Positions 1 through 9,292 of a stretch of 63,387 bases of DNA are shown here, piece after piece (positions within the stretch are counted from its first letter, which is position 1; each line of letters begins with the position of its first letter). The notes under the pieces were generated by a model. That model was not told the DNA's origin, ran no database searches, and saw only the letters and a list, made by a program, of their open reading frames with translations. This DNA comes from Falsiroseomonas sp. Lineage in GTDB: Bacteria > Pseudomonadota > Alphaproteobacteria > Acetobacterales > Acetobacteraceae. The DNA lies in the NCBI RefSeq assembly GCF_030695085.1, contig NZ_JAUYTS010000126.1, positions 1 through 63,387 on the forward strand, in the 5' to 3' direction. Both the position numbers and the translations under genes were made by a program.

Positions 1-6
1 GGCCTG

Positions 7-693
7 ATGCGCCACGTTGTTCTGCCCGCACTGCTGCTGGTGCTTGCCGCCGCCCCGGCCTCCGCGGCCTCGGACCCGCTGGAGGGGCTGAACCGCCGCA
101 TCCACGGCTTCAACCGCCTGGTGCAGGCGCATCTGCTGGACCCGGTGGTGGAGGCCTATGTCACCCACGCCCCGGCGCCGGTCCGCACCGGCATCGCCAA
201 TGCCTTCGCCAATCTGCGCGAGCCCATCACGGTGCTGTCCGGGCTGGCGGCGGGCGATTTCGGCCTCGCCTGGCACGCGACCGCCCGATTCGGCATCAAT
301 TCGAGCCTCGGCCTGGCCGGGGTGCGGGACAGCGCCGCCGAATGGGGCTGGCCGCGGCGCGTGGCGCAGCCGGGCGATGCGATCTGCGCCTGGGGCGTGC
401 CGAGCGGGCCCTATGTGGTGCTGCCGATTCTCGGCCCCTCGACGCTGCGCGATGCCGGGGCGCTGCTGGCGACCAGCGCAGGGCTGGCCCAGGCGCTCGG
501 GCCGCAGGTTTTCCTCCCCTTGCGCGGCGGCGACCTGATGGTGGCCTACAGCGAAATCTCGACGGAGCTGGGCCGGATCGAGGCCGAGGCGCTCGATGCC
601 TATGCGGTCTATCGCAGCGCCTATCTGCAACGCCGCGCCGCCGCCTGCGGGGTGGATCGGGCGGCGCAGATCGCGGCGGCGGCGGAGGACTGA
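7..693 (+). CDS. mlaA: MlaA/VacJ-family phospholipid transport protein
   Basis: The family acts at the outer membrane, removing phospholipids from the outer leaflet and passing them to the Mla periplasmic carrier. The 228-residue product has a hydrophobic signal peptide (about residues 1-21, ending ASA). It then shows the family segments DPLEGLNRRIHGFN near residue 23 and GINSSLGLAGVRD near residue 97. Most MlaA proteins are lipoproteins, but this one has no cysteine at the end of its signal peptide, so ordinary signal-peptidase I cleavage is predicted. The reading frame is open to the window edge, so an upstream start cannot be excluded, although this ATG gives a complete signal peptide. No other mla gene is visible downstream. 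Confidence 0.85.
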   Translation: MRHVVLPALLLVLAAAPASAASDPLEGLNRRIHGFNRLVQAHLLDPVVEAYVTHAPAPVRTGIANAFANLREPITVLSGLAAGDFGLAWHATARFGINSSLGLAGVRDSAAEWGWPRRVAQPGDAICAWGVPSGPYVVLPILGPSTLRDAGALLATSAGLAQALGPQVFLPLRGGDLMVAYSEISTELGRIEAEALDAYAVYRSAYLQRRAAACGVDRAAQIAAAAED

Positions 694-837
694 CCGCGGC
701 GGCGGTGAAACACCGGTAACCGCGCAATGAAGTTGCCTCGCCGCCGCTCTCCTGGCTTGAAGCCGCCAAGCAACCCGGCCTAGCCTGCCGGCAAGTGCCT
801 GGGACCAACCTGGGCGCAGAGGAGGAGAGACGATTCC

Positions 838-1827
838 ATGACCCTGCTGTCCCGCCGTACCCTGCTGGCCGCCAGCGGCGCCGCACTGACCGCGCCGCTC
901 GCCGTGCCGGCCCTCGGCCAGGGCAATTGGCCGAACCGCCCGATCCAGCTCATTGTGCCGTGGGGCGCCGGCGGCGGCACCGATGCCACGGCGCGCATCG
1001 TCGCCAGCCTGCTGGAACGCGACCTCGGGCAGCCGGTGAACGTGGTGAACCGCACCGGCGGGTCCGGCGTGGTCGGGCATTCCGCCATCGCGACGGCGCA
1101 GCCGGATGGCTACACCATCGGCATGATCACGGTGGAAATCACCATGATGCACTGGCAGGGGCTGACCCAGCTCAAGCCGGATTCCTACACGCCGCTGGCG
1201 CTGATGAACTCGGACCCGCCGGGCGTGCAGGTGGCGCACAACTCGCCCTATGCCGACATCAAGGCGCTGGCGGATGCCATCAAGGCGCAGCCGGCCGGCA
1301 CCTTCAAGGCGAGCGGCACCGGCCAGGGCGGCATCTGGCACCTGGCCCTGGTCGGCTGGCTGCAGGCGATGGGGCTCAAGGGCGACCATGTGCGCTGGGT
1401 TCCCTCCAACGGCGCGGCACCGGCGATGCAGGAACTGGCCGCTGGCGGCGTCGATATCGTCACCTGCTCGGTGCCCGAAGCCCGCGCGATGATCGATGCC
1501 GGCCGCGCCAAGTCACTCGCGATCATGGCGCCCGCGCGCAACCCGATGTTCGCCCAGGTGCCCACCTTGAACGAGACGCTGGGCATCAACTACTCGGTCG
1601 GTGCGTGGCGCGGCATTGCCGGGCCGAAGAACCTGCCGGCGCCGGTGGCCCAGCGCCTCGGCACCGCGCTGAAGGCGGCCTATGACAACCCGCAGTTCAA
1701 GGAGTTCATGACCAGCCGCGGCTTCGGCACGGTCTGGCAGGACGCGGCCGGCTTCGCCAGCTTCATGGCCGAGGGCGACCGCGCCATGGGCGAGGCGATG
1801 CGCGGCGCGGGCCTGGCGCGCGGCTGA
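838..1827 (+). CDS. Bug-family (TctC) periplasmic substrate-binding protein
   Basis: This is the extracytoplasmic solute receptor of a tripartite tricarboxylate transporter (TTT). The N-terminus (RRTLLAASGAALTAPLAVPALG) is an export signal with a twin-arginine-like start. The Bug hallmark RPIQLIVPWGAGGGTD follows, then NRTGGSGVVG and QPDGYT, over the usual length of 329 residues. A strong GAGGAGGAGAG ribosome site sits just before the ATG. tctB and tctA follow in the same direction, so this receptor has its own membrane partners, unlike the two orphan Bug genes further on. The substrate, probably a carboxylate, cannot be read from sequence. Confidence 0.93.
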   Translation: MTLLSRRTLLAASGAALTAPLAVPALGQGNWPNRPIQLIVPWGAGGGTDATARIVASLLERDLGQPVNVVNRTGGSGVVGHSAIATAQPDGYTIGMITVEITMMHWQGLTQLKPDSYTPLALMNSDPPGVQVAHNSPYADIKALADAIKAQPAGTFKASGTGQGGIWHLALVGWLQAMGLKGDHVRWVPSNGAAPAMQELAAGGVDIVTCSVPEARAMIDAGRAKSLAIMAPARNPMFAQVPTLNETLGINYSVGAWRGIAGPKNLPAPVAQRLGTALKAAYDNPQFKEFMTSRGFGTVWQDAAGFASFMAEGDRAMGEAMRGAGLARG

Positions 1828-1835
1828 GTTTCCGG

Positions 1836-1856
1836 GGGGGCGGCGCCGCCGCCCCC
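1836..1856 (+). terminator. GC-rich hairpin between tctC and tctB
   Basis: A perfect 9-bp stem (1836-1844 with 1848-1856), a 3-nt loop and TTT directly after it. In transport operons such a hairpin usually lowers expression of the membrane genes or protects the binding-protein mRNA. I infer partial termination or mRNA processing here, because tctB and tctA have no other evident promoter. Confidence 0.55.
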
Positions 1857-1886
1857 TTTGCCTGGGCGCCGTCCGGAAGACCGAAT

Positions 1887-2351
1887 ATGCGATTGAACGA
1901 TGCCCTGCTGGGCGCGATCCTGCTTGGATTCGCGGGGTGGATCTGGTGGCTGACCAGCTTCTTCCCTGCCTTCCCCGGCCAGGATTACGGACCGAACCTG
2001 TTCCCCCGCATCCTCGCCACCGGCATCGGATTATGCGCGCTGGTGCTGGTGCTGCGCGGAGTGCGGAGCCGCGCGCCGCTGCTGGTGGTCGAGGGATGGG
2101 TGATGCAGCCCGCGCGGCTGATCTCCTTCCTGCTGATCCCGCTTGCGGCGGTGGCCTATATCCTGGTCTCCGACCCGCTCGGCTTCATCCCGACCGCCTT
2201 CCTGCTGCTGCTCGGCCTGTTCCTGTGGTTCAAGGCGCGGCCCGTGGTGGCGCTGCCGGTGGCGGCGGGGATGACCCTGCTGGTGCATTGGTTCTTCGCC
2301 GGGCTGATGCGCGTGCCGCTGCCGCGCGGCATCCTCGACAGCGTGTTGTGA
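1887..2351 (+). CDS. TctB-family small membrane subunit of TTT transporter
   Basis: The 154-residue product has about four hydrophobic segments: residues 8-27, 45-60, 75-95, and a long C-terminal region. This is the usual size and shape of TctB, the poorly conserved small membrane component that pairs with TctA. The assignment rests mainly on its position between a TctC receptor and a TctA gene, since TctB sequences are very divergent. It is separated from tctC by a hairpin and lies 10 nt before tctA. Confidence 0.85.
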   Translation: MRLNDALLGAILLGFAGWIWWLTSFFPAFPGQDYGPNLFPRILATGIGLCALVLVLRGVRSRAPLLVVEGWVMQPARLISFLLIPLAAVAYILVSDPLGFIPTAFLLLLGLFLWFKARPVVALPVAAGMTLLVHWFFAGLMRVPLPRGILDSVL

Positions 2352-2361
2352 GGACCGGCTG

Positions 2362-3855
2362 ATGGACCCGCTGCTCCAGGCCTTCGGGCTGGTCTTCGAC
2401 CCCTTCGTCCTGGCCGTGATCGGCCTGTCCGCCATATTCGGCATGTTCGTCGGCGCCATGCCGGGGCTGACCGCCACCATGGCCACCGCACTGCTGGTGC
2501 CCGTCACCTTCTTCATGCCGCCGGTGCCGGCACTTGGCGCCATCGTCACCGCGACCACCATGGCGATCTTCGCGGGTGACATCCCCGGCGCCATGCTGCG
2601 GATGCCCGGCACGCCGGCCTCCGCCGCCTATGCCGATGAATCCTACGCCATGACGCAGAAGGGCCAGTTGAACCTCTGCATGGGCGTCAACCTCGTATTC
2701 TCCGTTGGCGGCGGGCTGATCGGGGTGGCGGTGCTGATCGCCTTCGCGCCGATGCTGGCGGAAGTCGCTATCAACTTCTCCTCCTATGAGTATTTCTGGC
2801 TGGCCTGCCTCGGCCTGACCTGCGCCGTCTTCATGTCCAACGCCGATCCGGTGAAGGGTTTTCTTTCGCTGTTCTTCGGGTTGCTGCTGGCGACCGTGGG
2901 CATCGACCCGGCCGCCGGCTTCCCGCGCTTCACCTTCGACGATGTGAACCTGATGGGCGGGGTGAATTTCATCGCCACCATGATCGGCATGTTCGCGGTG
3001 AGCGAGCTGATGCGCGGCGCGGTGACGGTGGATGCGACCACCAAGGTGGTCACCCAGGCGGTGGGAAACCTGTTCCGTGGCCTCGGCGGCGTGTTCCGCC
3101 GCTACTGGGTGAACTTCCTGCGCGGCAGCTTCATCGGCACCGCCATCGGCGCCCTGCCCGGCGCTGGCGCCGATATCGCCGCCTGGATCAGCTATGCCGT
3201 ATCCAAGCGCTTCTCCAAGCAGCCGGAAAAGTTCGGCACCGGGGAGGTGGAGGGCATTGTCGATGCGACCTCCGCCAATAATTCGGCGCTCGGCAGCGCC
3301 TGGATCCCGGCGCTGGTCTTCGGCATCCCGGGCGACAGCATCACCGCCATCGTCATCGGCGTGCTCTACATGAAGGGCATGAATCCGGGGCCGACGGTGT
3401 TCCAGGAAAACCCGCAGCTCATCTATTCGGTGTTCCTGATCTTCATCCTGGCCAATCTCATCATGCTGCCGCTGGGCTATGCCGCGATCAAATCCGCCCG
3501 GCAGATCCTGCGCGTGCCGCGCAACCTGCTGCTGCCGGTGATCCTGCTGTTCTGCCTGGTCGGCAGCTTCGCCATGACCAACAGCCTGTATGGCGTGGTG
3601 CTGATGCTGGCCATGGGCATCCTCGGCTGGATCATGGAGGAACATGGCATCCCCATCGCGCCGCTGATCCTGGGCCTGGTGCTGGGGGAGATGCTGGAGC
3701 AGACCTTCGTGCAGTCCATGATCAAGGCCGATGGCGCCTTCCTGGACTTCTTCAGCCGCCCGATCGCCGGCACGCTGGGTGTCCTTACCCTGATGATCTG
3801 GCTGGTGATGCTGGCGCGCGGCTTCCGCCGGTCCCCGGTGCCGAATGCCGCATGA
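2362..3855 (+). CDS. TctA-family large permease of TTT transporter
   Basis: The 497-residue polytopic membrane protein forms the transport channel of the tripartite tricarboxylate transporter. It has the TctA signatures: GMFVGAMPGLTATMATALL near residue 30, GALPGAGADIAAW near residue 260, and a GIPGDSITAIVIGVLYMKG segment near residue 325, consistent with the internal duplication of TctA. A GAGGA ribosome site precedes the ATG. It overlaps the next gene by 4 nt, so the MaoC-like gene is probably co-translated and may act on the transported compound. Confidence 0.93.
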   Translation: MDPLLQAFGLVFDPFVLAVIGLSAIFGMFVGAMPGLTATMATALLVPVTFFMPPVPALGAIVTATTMAIFAGDIPGAMLRMPGTPASAAYADESYAMTQKGQLNLCMGVNLVFSVGGGLIGVAVLIAFAPMLAEVAINFSSYEYFWLACLGLTCAVFMSNADPVKGFLSLFFGLLLATVGIDPAAGFPRFTFDDVNLMGGVNFIATMIGMFAVSELMRGAVTVDATTKVVTQAVGNLFRGLGGVFRRYWVNFLRGSFIGTAIGALPGAGADIAAWISYAVSKRFSKQPEKFGTGEVEGIVDATSANNSALGSAWIPALVFGIPGDSITAIVIGVLYMKGMNPGPTVFQENPQLIYSVFLIFILANLIMLPLGYAAIKSARQILRVPRNLLLPVILLFCLVGSFAMTNSLYGVVLMLAMGILGWIMEEHGIPIAPLILGLVLGEMLEQTFVQSMIKADGAFLDFFSRPIAGTLGVLTLMIWLVMLARGFRRSPVPNAA

Positions 3856-4295
3856 CGCCGCTGCGCTCGGCGGATGACCTTGCGCCCGGCCGGTCCTTCG
3901 ACCTCGGCGGCTTCGTGCTGCCGCGGGCGGAGGTGCTGGAATTCGCCGCGCGCTGGGACCCGCAGCCCTTCCACCTGGATGAGGAAGCGGCGCGGCATTC
4001 CGTATTCGGACGGCTGGTGGCCAGCGGGCTGCACACCTATTCCGCCACCGTTGGCCACCTGATCCGCAGCGGGCTGCTGTCCGGGATCAACCTGGCCGGG
4101 GGCGGCGCAACGCTGGTCTGGCCCACACCCCTTGAGCCGGATGAGCCGGTGACGATGCGCCTGGTGGTGGAGGAGATCCGCACCAGCCGCAGCAAGCCGG
4201 ACATGGCAGTGGCGAAGCTGCGCTACCTGGTGGCCACGGCGCGCGACGGCAGGCTGGTGCTGGATGCCTTGGGCACGCATTTCCTGAAGCGCTGA
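3852..4295 (+). CDS. MaoC-like (hot-dog fold) hydratase/dehydratase
   Basis: MaoC-domain proteins hydrate or dehydrate acyl-CoA-type double bonds. The 147-residue product has DPQPFHLDEEAARHSVFG near residue 36, the MaoC pattern holding the catalytic Asp and His, followed by GRLVASGLHTYS. Single-domain members of this size are common. It starts inside the stop of tctA (ATGA overlap), which ties it to the transporter operon. I infer a role in metabolising the imported acid, but the substrate is unknown. Confidence 0.85.
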   Translation: MTPLRSADDLAPGRSFDLGGFVLPRAEVLEFAARWDPQPFHLDEEAARHSVFGRLVASGLHTYSATVGHLIRSGLLSGINLAGGGATLVWPTPLEPDEPVTMRLVVEEIRTSRSKPDMAVAKLRYLVATARDGRLVLDALGTHFLKR

Positions 4296-4303
4296 AACGA
4301 CAA

Positions 4304-4331
4304 GCGGCGCGGGGGTTGCCCCCCGCGCCGC
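4304..4331. terminator. Terminator hairpin between convergent maoC-like gene and fusA
   Basis: A perfect 12-bp GC stem (4304-4315 with 4320-4331) and a 4-nt loop lie in the 61-nt space between two convergent genes. There is no clear T-run on either strand. Its position suggests it stops transcripts arriving from both sides. Confidence 0.65.
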
Positions 4332-4356
4332 ATGCCGGTCGCCGATCCCGGAGGGA

Positions 4357-6438
4357 TCAGGCGGACTTCTTCATGATTTCCTCGGCGACGTTGCGCGGCA
4401 CCGGGTCGTAGTGGTGGAACTGCATCGAGAAGCTGGCGCGGCCCTTGGTCATGCCACGCAGGTTCGAGATGTAGCCGAACATTTCCTTCAGCGGCACATG
4501 GGCGCGCACGATGACGGAGGTGCCCGCCATGTCCTGCGACTGGATGACGCCACGGCGGCGGTTCAGGTCGCCAACGACGTCGCCGACATGGTCGGACGGC
4601 GTGGTGACTTCCACATCCATGATCGGCTCCAGGATCACCGGGCCGGCCTTCTTCATGCCTTCGCGGAAGCAGGCCTTGGCGGCGATTTCGAACGCCAGGG
4701 CGCTCGAGTCGACGTCATGGTACTTGCCGTCCACCAGGGTGTACTTGAAGTCCACCGTCGGGAAGCCGGCCAGCACGCCGGTATCGGCCTGAACGCGGAT
4801 GCCCTTTTCCACAGCCGGGATGTATTCGCGCGGCACCGAACCACCGGTGGTGCCGTTGACGAACTCGACACCCTCGGTGCGCTCCTTCGGCTCAAAGGTG
4901 ATCTTCACCTCGGCGTACTGGCCCGAGCCACCGGACTGCTTCTTGTGGGTATAGATCTCGGTGTGGCTCTTGGTGATCGTTTCGCGATAGGCCACCTGCG
5001 GGGCGCCGATATGGGCGTCCACGCCGTATTCGCGCATCAGCCGGTCGACGATGATCTCGAGGTGCAGCTCGCCCATGCCGGACAGGATGGTCTGGCCGGT
5101 TTCCTGGTCCGTGCGCAGGCGCAGGCTGGGGTCTTCGCCCGCCAGCTTCTGCAGGCCGAGCGTCATCTTCTCGACGCCCTCCTTGGTCTTCGGCTCGACG
5201 GAGATGTCGATGACCGGCACCGGGAAGGCCATGCGCTCCAGGATCACCGGGTCGGCGGCATCGGCCAGGGTGTCGCCCGTGCCGGTGTCCTTCAAACCCA
5301 CGAAGGCCGCGATGTCGCCGGCGAACACTTCCTTGATTTCCTCACGCTTGTCGGCGTGCATCTGGAACATGCGGCCGATGCGCTCACGCGAGTCCTTGGT
5401 GGTGTTCATCACCATGTCGCCCTGGCGCAGCGTGCCGCGATAGACGCGCACGAAGGTCAGGTTGCCGTACTTGTCGTTGATGATCTTGAAGGCGAGGCCG
5501 GCGAAGGGCGCGTCCGCATCGGCCGGTATGATCCGGCGGTCGGCGGTCTCATCCTCGCCCTCGGCCGGGGCCACCTTGATGCCCGGGATGTCGATCGGGC
5601 TCGGCAGGTAGTCCAGCACGGCGTCGAGCAGCGGCTGCACGCCCTTGTTCTTGAAGGCGGTGCCGCACAGCACCGGGCGGAACTCGCCGCTGATGGTGCC
5701 CTTCTTGATGCACTTCTTCAGGGTCTCGACGGTCACGTCGCCCTTGTCGAAGTATTCCTCCATCGCCGTCTCATCGATGCCGACGGCGGTGTCGACCAGC
5801 TTCTGGCGATACTCGGCGGCCTTTTCCTTCAGGTCGTCCGGAATCTCCTGGTATTCGTACTGCGCGCCCAGCTCATCGCCGAACCAGACGATCGCCTTCA
5901 TCTCCACCAGGTCGACGACGCCCTTGAAGGTGTCCTCGATGCCGATCGGCAGCTGCAGGGCCACCCAGTTGATGCCCAGCTTCTCGGTCAGCGTGTCCGC
6001 GGCGCGATAGAAATCGGCGCCCGTGCGGTCCAGCTTGTTGATGAAGATGATGCGCGGGACGTTGTAGCGGTCGGCCAGGCGCCAGTTCGTCTCGGACTGC
6101 GGCTGCACGCCGGCCACGCCCTCGATGATGAAGATGGCGCCGTCGAGCACGCGCAGCGACCGGTTGACCTCGATGTTGAAGTCGATGTGGCCGGGGGTGT
6201 CGATGACGTTGATCCGGTGATCCTTCCAGATCGCCGTCACGGCGGCGGAGGTGATGGTGATCCCCCGCTCACGCTCCTGCGCCATGTAGTCCGTCGTGGT
6301 GTTGCCGTCATGCACCTCACCGATACGGTGGGACTTGCCGGTGTAGTACAGGATCCGCTCGGTCGTGGTCGTCTTACCGGCATCGATATGCGCGGTGATG
6401 CCGATGTTGCGGATCAGGGCCAGTTCAGTGCGCGCCAC
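4357..6438 (-). CDS. fusA: Elongation factor G
   Basis: EF-G is the ribosomal translocase GTPase. The 693-residue product has [20 protein letters not shown] (P-loop, residues 11-30), switch I with [17 protein letters not shown] (G3), [10 protein letters not shown] (G4), and the complete domains II-V, including the domain IV region [11 protein letters not shown]. The start is GTG, preceded by GGAG about 10 nt upstream. In most proteobacteria fusA sits between rpsG and tuf. Here neither is adjacent, and the next gene is a divergent DUF1800 gene, so this is either a relocated or a second fusA. All GTPase motifs are intact, so it should be functional. Confidence 0.97.
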   Translation of the reverse strand: MARTELALIRNIGITAHIDAGKTTTTERILYYTGKSHRIGEVHDGNTTTDYMAQERERGITITSAAVTAIWKDHRINVIDTPGHIDFNIEVNRSLRVLDGAIFIIEGVAGVQPQSETNWRLADRYNVPRIIFINKLDRTGADFYRAADTLTEKLGINWVALQLPIGIEDTFKGVVDLVEMKAIVWFGDELGAQYEYQEIPDDLKEKAAEYRQKLVDTAVGIDETAMEEYFDKGDVTVETLKKCIKKGTISGEFRPVLCGTAFKNKGVQPLLDAVLDYLPSPIDIPGIKVAPAEGEDETADRRIIPADADAPFAGLAFKIINDKYGNLTFVRVYRGTLRQGDMVMNTTKDSRERIGRMFQMHADKREEIKEVFAGDIAAFVGLKDTGTGDTLADAADPVILERMAFPVPVIDISVEPKTKEGVEKMTLGLQKLAGEDPSLRLRTDQETGQTILSGMGELHLEIIVDRLMREYGVDAHIGAPQVAYRETITKSHTEIYTHKKQSGGSGQYAEVKITFEPKERTEGVEFVNGTTGGSVPREYIPAVEKGIRVQADTGVLAGFPTVDFKYTLVDGKYHDVDSSALAFEIAAKACFREGMKKAGPVILEPIMDVEVTTPSDHVGDVVGDLNRRRGVIQSQDMAGTSVIVRAHVPLKEMFGYISNLRGMTKGRASFSMQFHHYDPVPRNVAEEIMKKSA

Positions 6439-6672
6439 GATGGGTCTCCATACGCGAAAGCGGGTTCGACATCGAGCTTCCGCCCGTTGCCGCCCGCGCC
6501 ATGGTTCCGAGAGTTTGTCCGACTCTAAGCTTGTCGAGGCGGGACATGCCCTCTCCCAACGGTTTTTGCAAGCACTCGCCGCATGCCGCGCTCAGGATGC
6601 ACGGGGGTAGCGCGCAACGCGTTGTCACGAGCTGTTACCCCAAGCGCGCGCTTGTTGTGGTATGCTATCGCC

Positions 6673-7995
6673 ATGAGCATGCTTGGGCATATCGCCGCCA
6701 TCCGCTTCGGCCTGGGTCTCAGGCTTGGGGAGGCTCCCCCGGCGCAGCCGCAGGCGTGGCTGCTGGAGCAGATCGATCAGCAGGCGCCCCCGCCGGACGG
6801 CGTCAGCCTCGCGGAGGCGCTGACCATCCGCGAGGCGGATATCGTGGCCCGCCGCCCCCGCGACCCGGAGGGAGACCCGCAACAGACCCGGGCTGCCATC
6901 GCCGCCCTGCTGCGGCAGGAAACCGAGGGCTGGGCCGCGCGGCGGCTGGAGGCGGAGCAGCCGTTCCGGGAAAGGCTGGTCGATTTCTGGATGAACCATT
7001 TCACCGTCAGCCGCCGCGCCGGCAGCACCTCCGTGCTGATCGGCAGCTATGAGCGGGAGGCGATTCGCCCGCATGTCACCGGCCGCTTCGCGGATATGGT
7101 CGTGGCGGTGGCGCGGCATCCGGCGATGCTGATCTATCTCGATAACTGGAGCTCGATCGGGCCGGGCAGCCCGACCGGCCGTCGCTCACGCCGCGGCCTG
7201 AACGAGAACCTGGCGCGGGAAATGCTAGAGCTGCACACCCTTTCCCCCGCCGGTGGCTACACCCAGAACGACGTCCAGGAACTGGCCAAGATCCTGACCG
7301 GCTGGACCTTCACCGGCGCCAGCACCGGCGCTGGCGACACGCCTGGCTTCCGCTTCCGCGCCAATGCCCATGAACCGGGTGAGAAATTCCTGCTTGGCCG
7401 GCGCTTCGGCCCCGGCGAAGCCGCCGGTGAGGCGGCGCTGCGCCTGCTGGCCGAACACCCCGCTACCTGGCGGCATCTGGCGGTGAAGCTGGCGCGGCAT
7501 TTCGTGGCGGACAATCCGCCGCCCGAGGCCGTCAGGACGCTGGAATGGGCGCTGCGGGACAGCAAGGGCGACCTGGCCGAGACCAGCCGCGCCCTCGTCG
7601 CCCTGCCGCAGGCCTGGGACCCACCCCTGACCAAGCTGCGGGCGCCGGTGGACTATGTCCTGGCCGCCAGCCGGGCGATGGGCCGGACGGCGCGTGAGGC
7701 CCGGCCGATGCTCGGGGCCCTGGCCAGCCTCGGCCAGCCGCTCTGGATCGCACCGCAGCCGATCGGCTGGCCCGACATCGCCGCCGAATGGGCGACGCCG
7801 GATGCGCTGATGCGCCGGATCGACTGGGCCTTCACCCTGGCCGGCCGGATGGAACGGTTGGACGGGATGGCCGTGGCCGAGGCGGCGCTCGGCCCGCTCG
7901 GCCGGGCCGAGACGGCGCAGGCGATGCGCCGCGCCGGTTCGATGCGCGATTCGCTGACCCTTTTACTTGGCAGCCCGGAGTTCATGCATCGATGA
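6673..7995 (+). CDS. DUF1800 domain-containing protein
   Basis: The molecular function of this family is unknown. The 440-residue product shows its hallmarks: DFWMNHFTVSRRAGS near residue 105, and NENLAREMLELHTLS followed by GGYTQNDVQELAKILTGWTF near residues 178-212. The start at 6673 is chosen because the family N-terminus (here IAAIRFGLG) begins there; an upstream in-frame extension to 6583 looks like leader sequence. A TATGCT box lies only 7 nt before the ATG, so the message could be nearly leaderless (weak). No signal peptide is visible. Its stop overlaps the start of a DUF1501 gene, the usual partner of this family. Confidence 0.9.
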   Translation: MSMLGHIAAIRFGLGLRLGEAPPAQPQAWLLEQIDQQAPPPDGVSLAEALTIREADIVARRPRDPEGDPQQTRAAIAALLRQETEGWAARRLEAEQPFRERLVDFWMNHFTVSRRAGSTSVLIGSYEREAIRPHVTGRFADMVVAVARHPAMLIYLDNWSSIGPGSPTGRRSRRGLNENLAREMLELHTLSPAGGYTQNDVQELAKILTGWTFTGASTGAGDTPGFRFRANAHEPGEKFLLGRRFGPGEAAGEAALRLLAEHPATWRHLAVKLARHFVADNPPPEAVRTLEWALRDSKGDLAETSRALVALPQAWDPPLTKLRAPVDYVLAASRAMGRTAREARPMLGALASLGQPLWIAPQPIGWPDIAAEWATPDALMRRIDWAFTLAGRMERLDGMAVAEAALGPLGRAETAQAMRRAGSMRDSLTLLLGSPEFMHR

Positions 7996-9230
7996 ACGTA
8001 CCGATCAGCGCGCCCAGCCGCGACGCCCCGCACGCTTCCTTCCGCATCGGCCGCCGCGGCCTGCTGCTCGGCCTTGGCGCCAGCTTCGCGGCCGGCAAGT
8101 CCCGTCTCGCTTTAGGCGAGGCGCCAGGGGATCGGCGGCTGGTGGTGGTGTTGCTGCGCGGCGCGCTGGATGGGCTGTATGCGGTGCAGCCCTATGGCGA
8201 CCCGGGCCTCGCGCCGCTGCGCGGCCCGCTGGCCTTGCCGGAGCCTGGACGAGGTGAGCCGGGGCAGGAAAATGCGCTGCTCGACCTCGGCGGCCTGTTC
8301 GGCCTGCATCCGGCGCTGGCCAACCTGCATGCGATGTACCAGGCAAACCAGGCCATGGTGCTGCATGCGGTGGCCGGCCCCTATCGCAGCCGCAGCCATT
8401 TCGAGGCGCAGGACCTGCTGGAAGCCGGCAGCGCCCAGCGCCTGGCCAGCGGCTGGCTGAACCGCGCCCTGCAGGCGCTGCCGCCAGGCGAACAGGCGCG
8501 CACCGGGCTGGCCGTCGGCACCGGCGTGCCCTTGCTTTTGCGCGGTGCCGCGCCGGTCGGCGCCTATGCCCCGCCCGGGCTGGACCGGCCAGCGGCCGAG
8601 CTGATGTACCGGCTGGCGGCGTTGCAAGAGGCCGATCCGCGCCTCGGCCCGAGCTTTGCGGAGGGCATGCGCGCCCGGGGCTTCGCGGCCCAGGCGCTGG
8701 GCGAGACGGAAACCAGCCGTGAGCGTGTTACCTTCCCGCGCCTGGCCGGCATCGCCGGACGGCTGCTGGCGGAAGCCGCCGGGCCGCGCGTGGCAGCCCT
8801 CGAGCTGGGCGGCTGGGACACTCATGTCGGACAGGCCGGCCGAATCCTGGGGCCGATGCGCGCGCTGGATAGCGGGCTGGGCGAGCTTCGGGACAGCCTG
8901 GGCGAACACTGGACCCGCACCGCCGTGCTGGTGGTGACCGAATTCGGCCGCACCGCGCGCATCAATGGCAGCATGGGCACGGACCACGGCACCGGCGGCG
9001 TTGCCTTCCTGGCCGGTGGCGCCGTGGCCGGTGGCCGGGTGCTGGCGGATTGGCCGGGCCTGGCGGAGGACAAGCTGTTCGAGAACCGGGACCTGCAACC
9101 CAGCCTGGATCTGCGCAGCGTCGCCAAGGGCCTGCTGCGCGACCATCTCCGCCTGCCGGAGGCCGCGGTGGCCCGCGCCTTTCCCGGCAGCAACGCGGCA
9201 CCGGCGATGCGGGGCCTGGTCCGCGCCTGA
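7992..9230 (+). CDS. DUF1501 domain-containing protein, Tat-type signal
   Basis: DUF1501 proteins belong to the alkaline-phosphatase/sulfatase-like fold, and their biochemical role is not established. The 412-residue product starts with a twin-arginine type leader (RIGRRGLLLGLGASFAAG, residues 17-34). It then has VVVLLRGALDGLYAVQPYGDP near residue 55, a GGWDTH motif near residue 275, and VVTEFGRTARIN with GTDHGTGG near residues 315-335, the metal-site-like motifs of the family. The ATG at 7992 lies in the stop of the DUF1800 gene (ATGA), so the two are translationally coupled. Export to the periplasm is inferred from the leader. Confidence 0.9.
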   Translation: MNVPISAPSRDAPHASFRIGRRGLLLGLGASFAAGKSRLALGEAPGDRRLVVVLLRGALDGLYAVQPYGDPGLAPLRGPLALPEPGRGEPGQENALLDLGGLFGLHPALANLHAMYQANQAMVLHAVAGPYRSRSHFEAQDLLEAGSAQRLASGWLNRALQALPPGEQARTGLAVGTGVPLLLRGAAPVGAYAPPGLDRPAAELMYRLAALQEADPRLGPSFAEGMRARGFAAQALGETETSRERVTFPRLAGIAGRLLAEAAGPRVAALELGGWDTHVGQAGRILGPMRALDSGLGELRDSLGEHWTRTAVLVVTEFGRTARINGSMGTDHGTGGVAFLAGGAVAGGRVLADWPGLAEDKLFENRDLQPSLDLRSVAKGLLRDHLRLPEAAVARAFPGSNAAPAMRGLVRA

Positions 9231-9292
9231 GCGGATCGCAACCGCCGAGGCGCCCCCGGCGTTGCAGTCCCGAACAGGACAGGACCGCGCGC

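Noticed and set aside
2230..3645. 471-residue minus-strand frame opposite tctA
   Set aside because: Very His/Gln/Asp-rich, typical of the antisense of a membrane-protein gene; tctA is certain.
4411..6528. 705-residue open frame antisense to fusA
   Set aside because: It lies wholly opposite a strongly supported fusA and is rich in His, Asp, Gly, Arg and Val, as expected for the mirror of a high-GC gene. No family motif is present.
6439..6672. Small gene or ribosomal protein before fusA
   Set aside because: The 234-nt gap has only short frames without ribosome sites or recognisable motifs; it most likely holds promoters.
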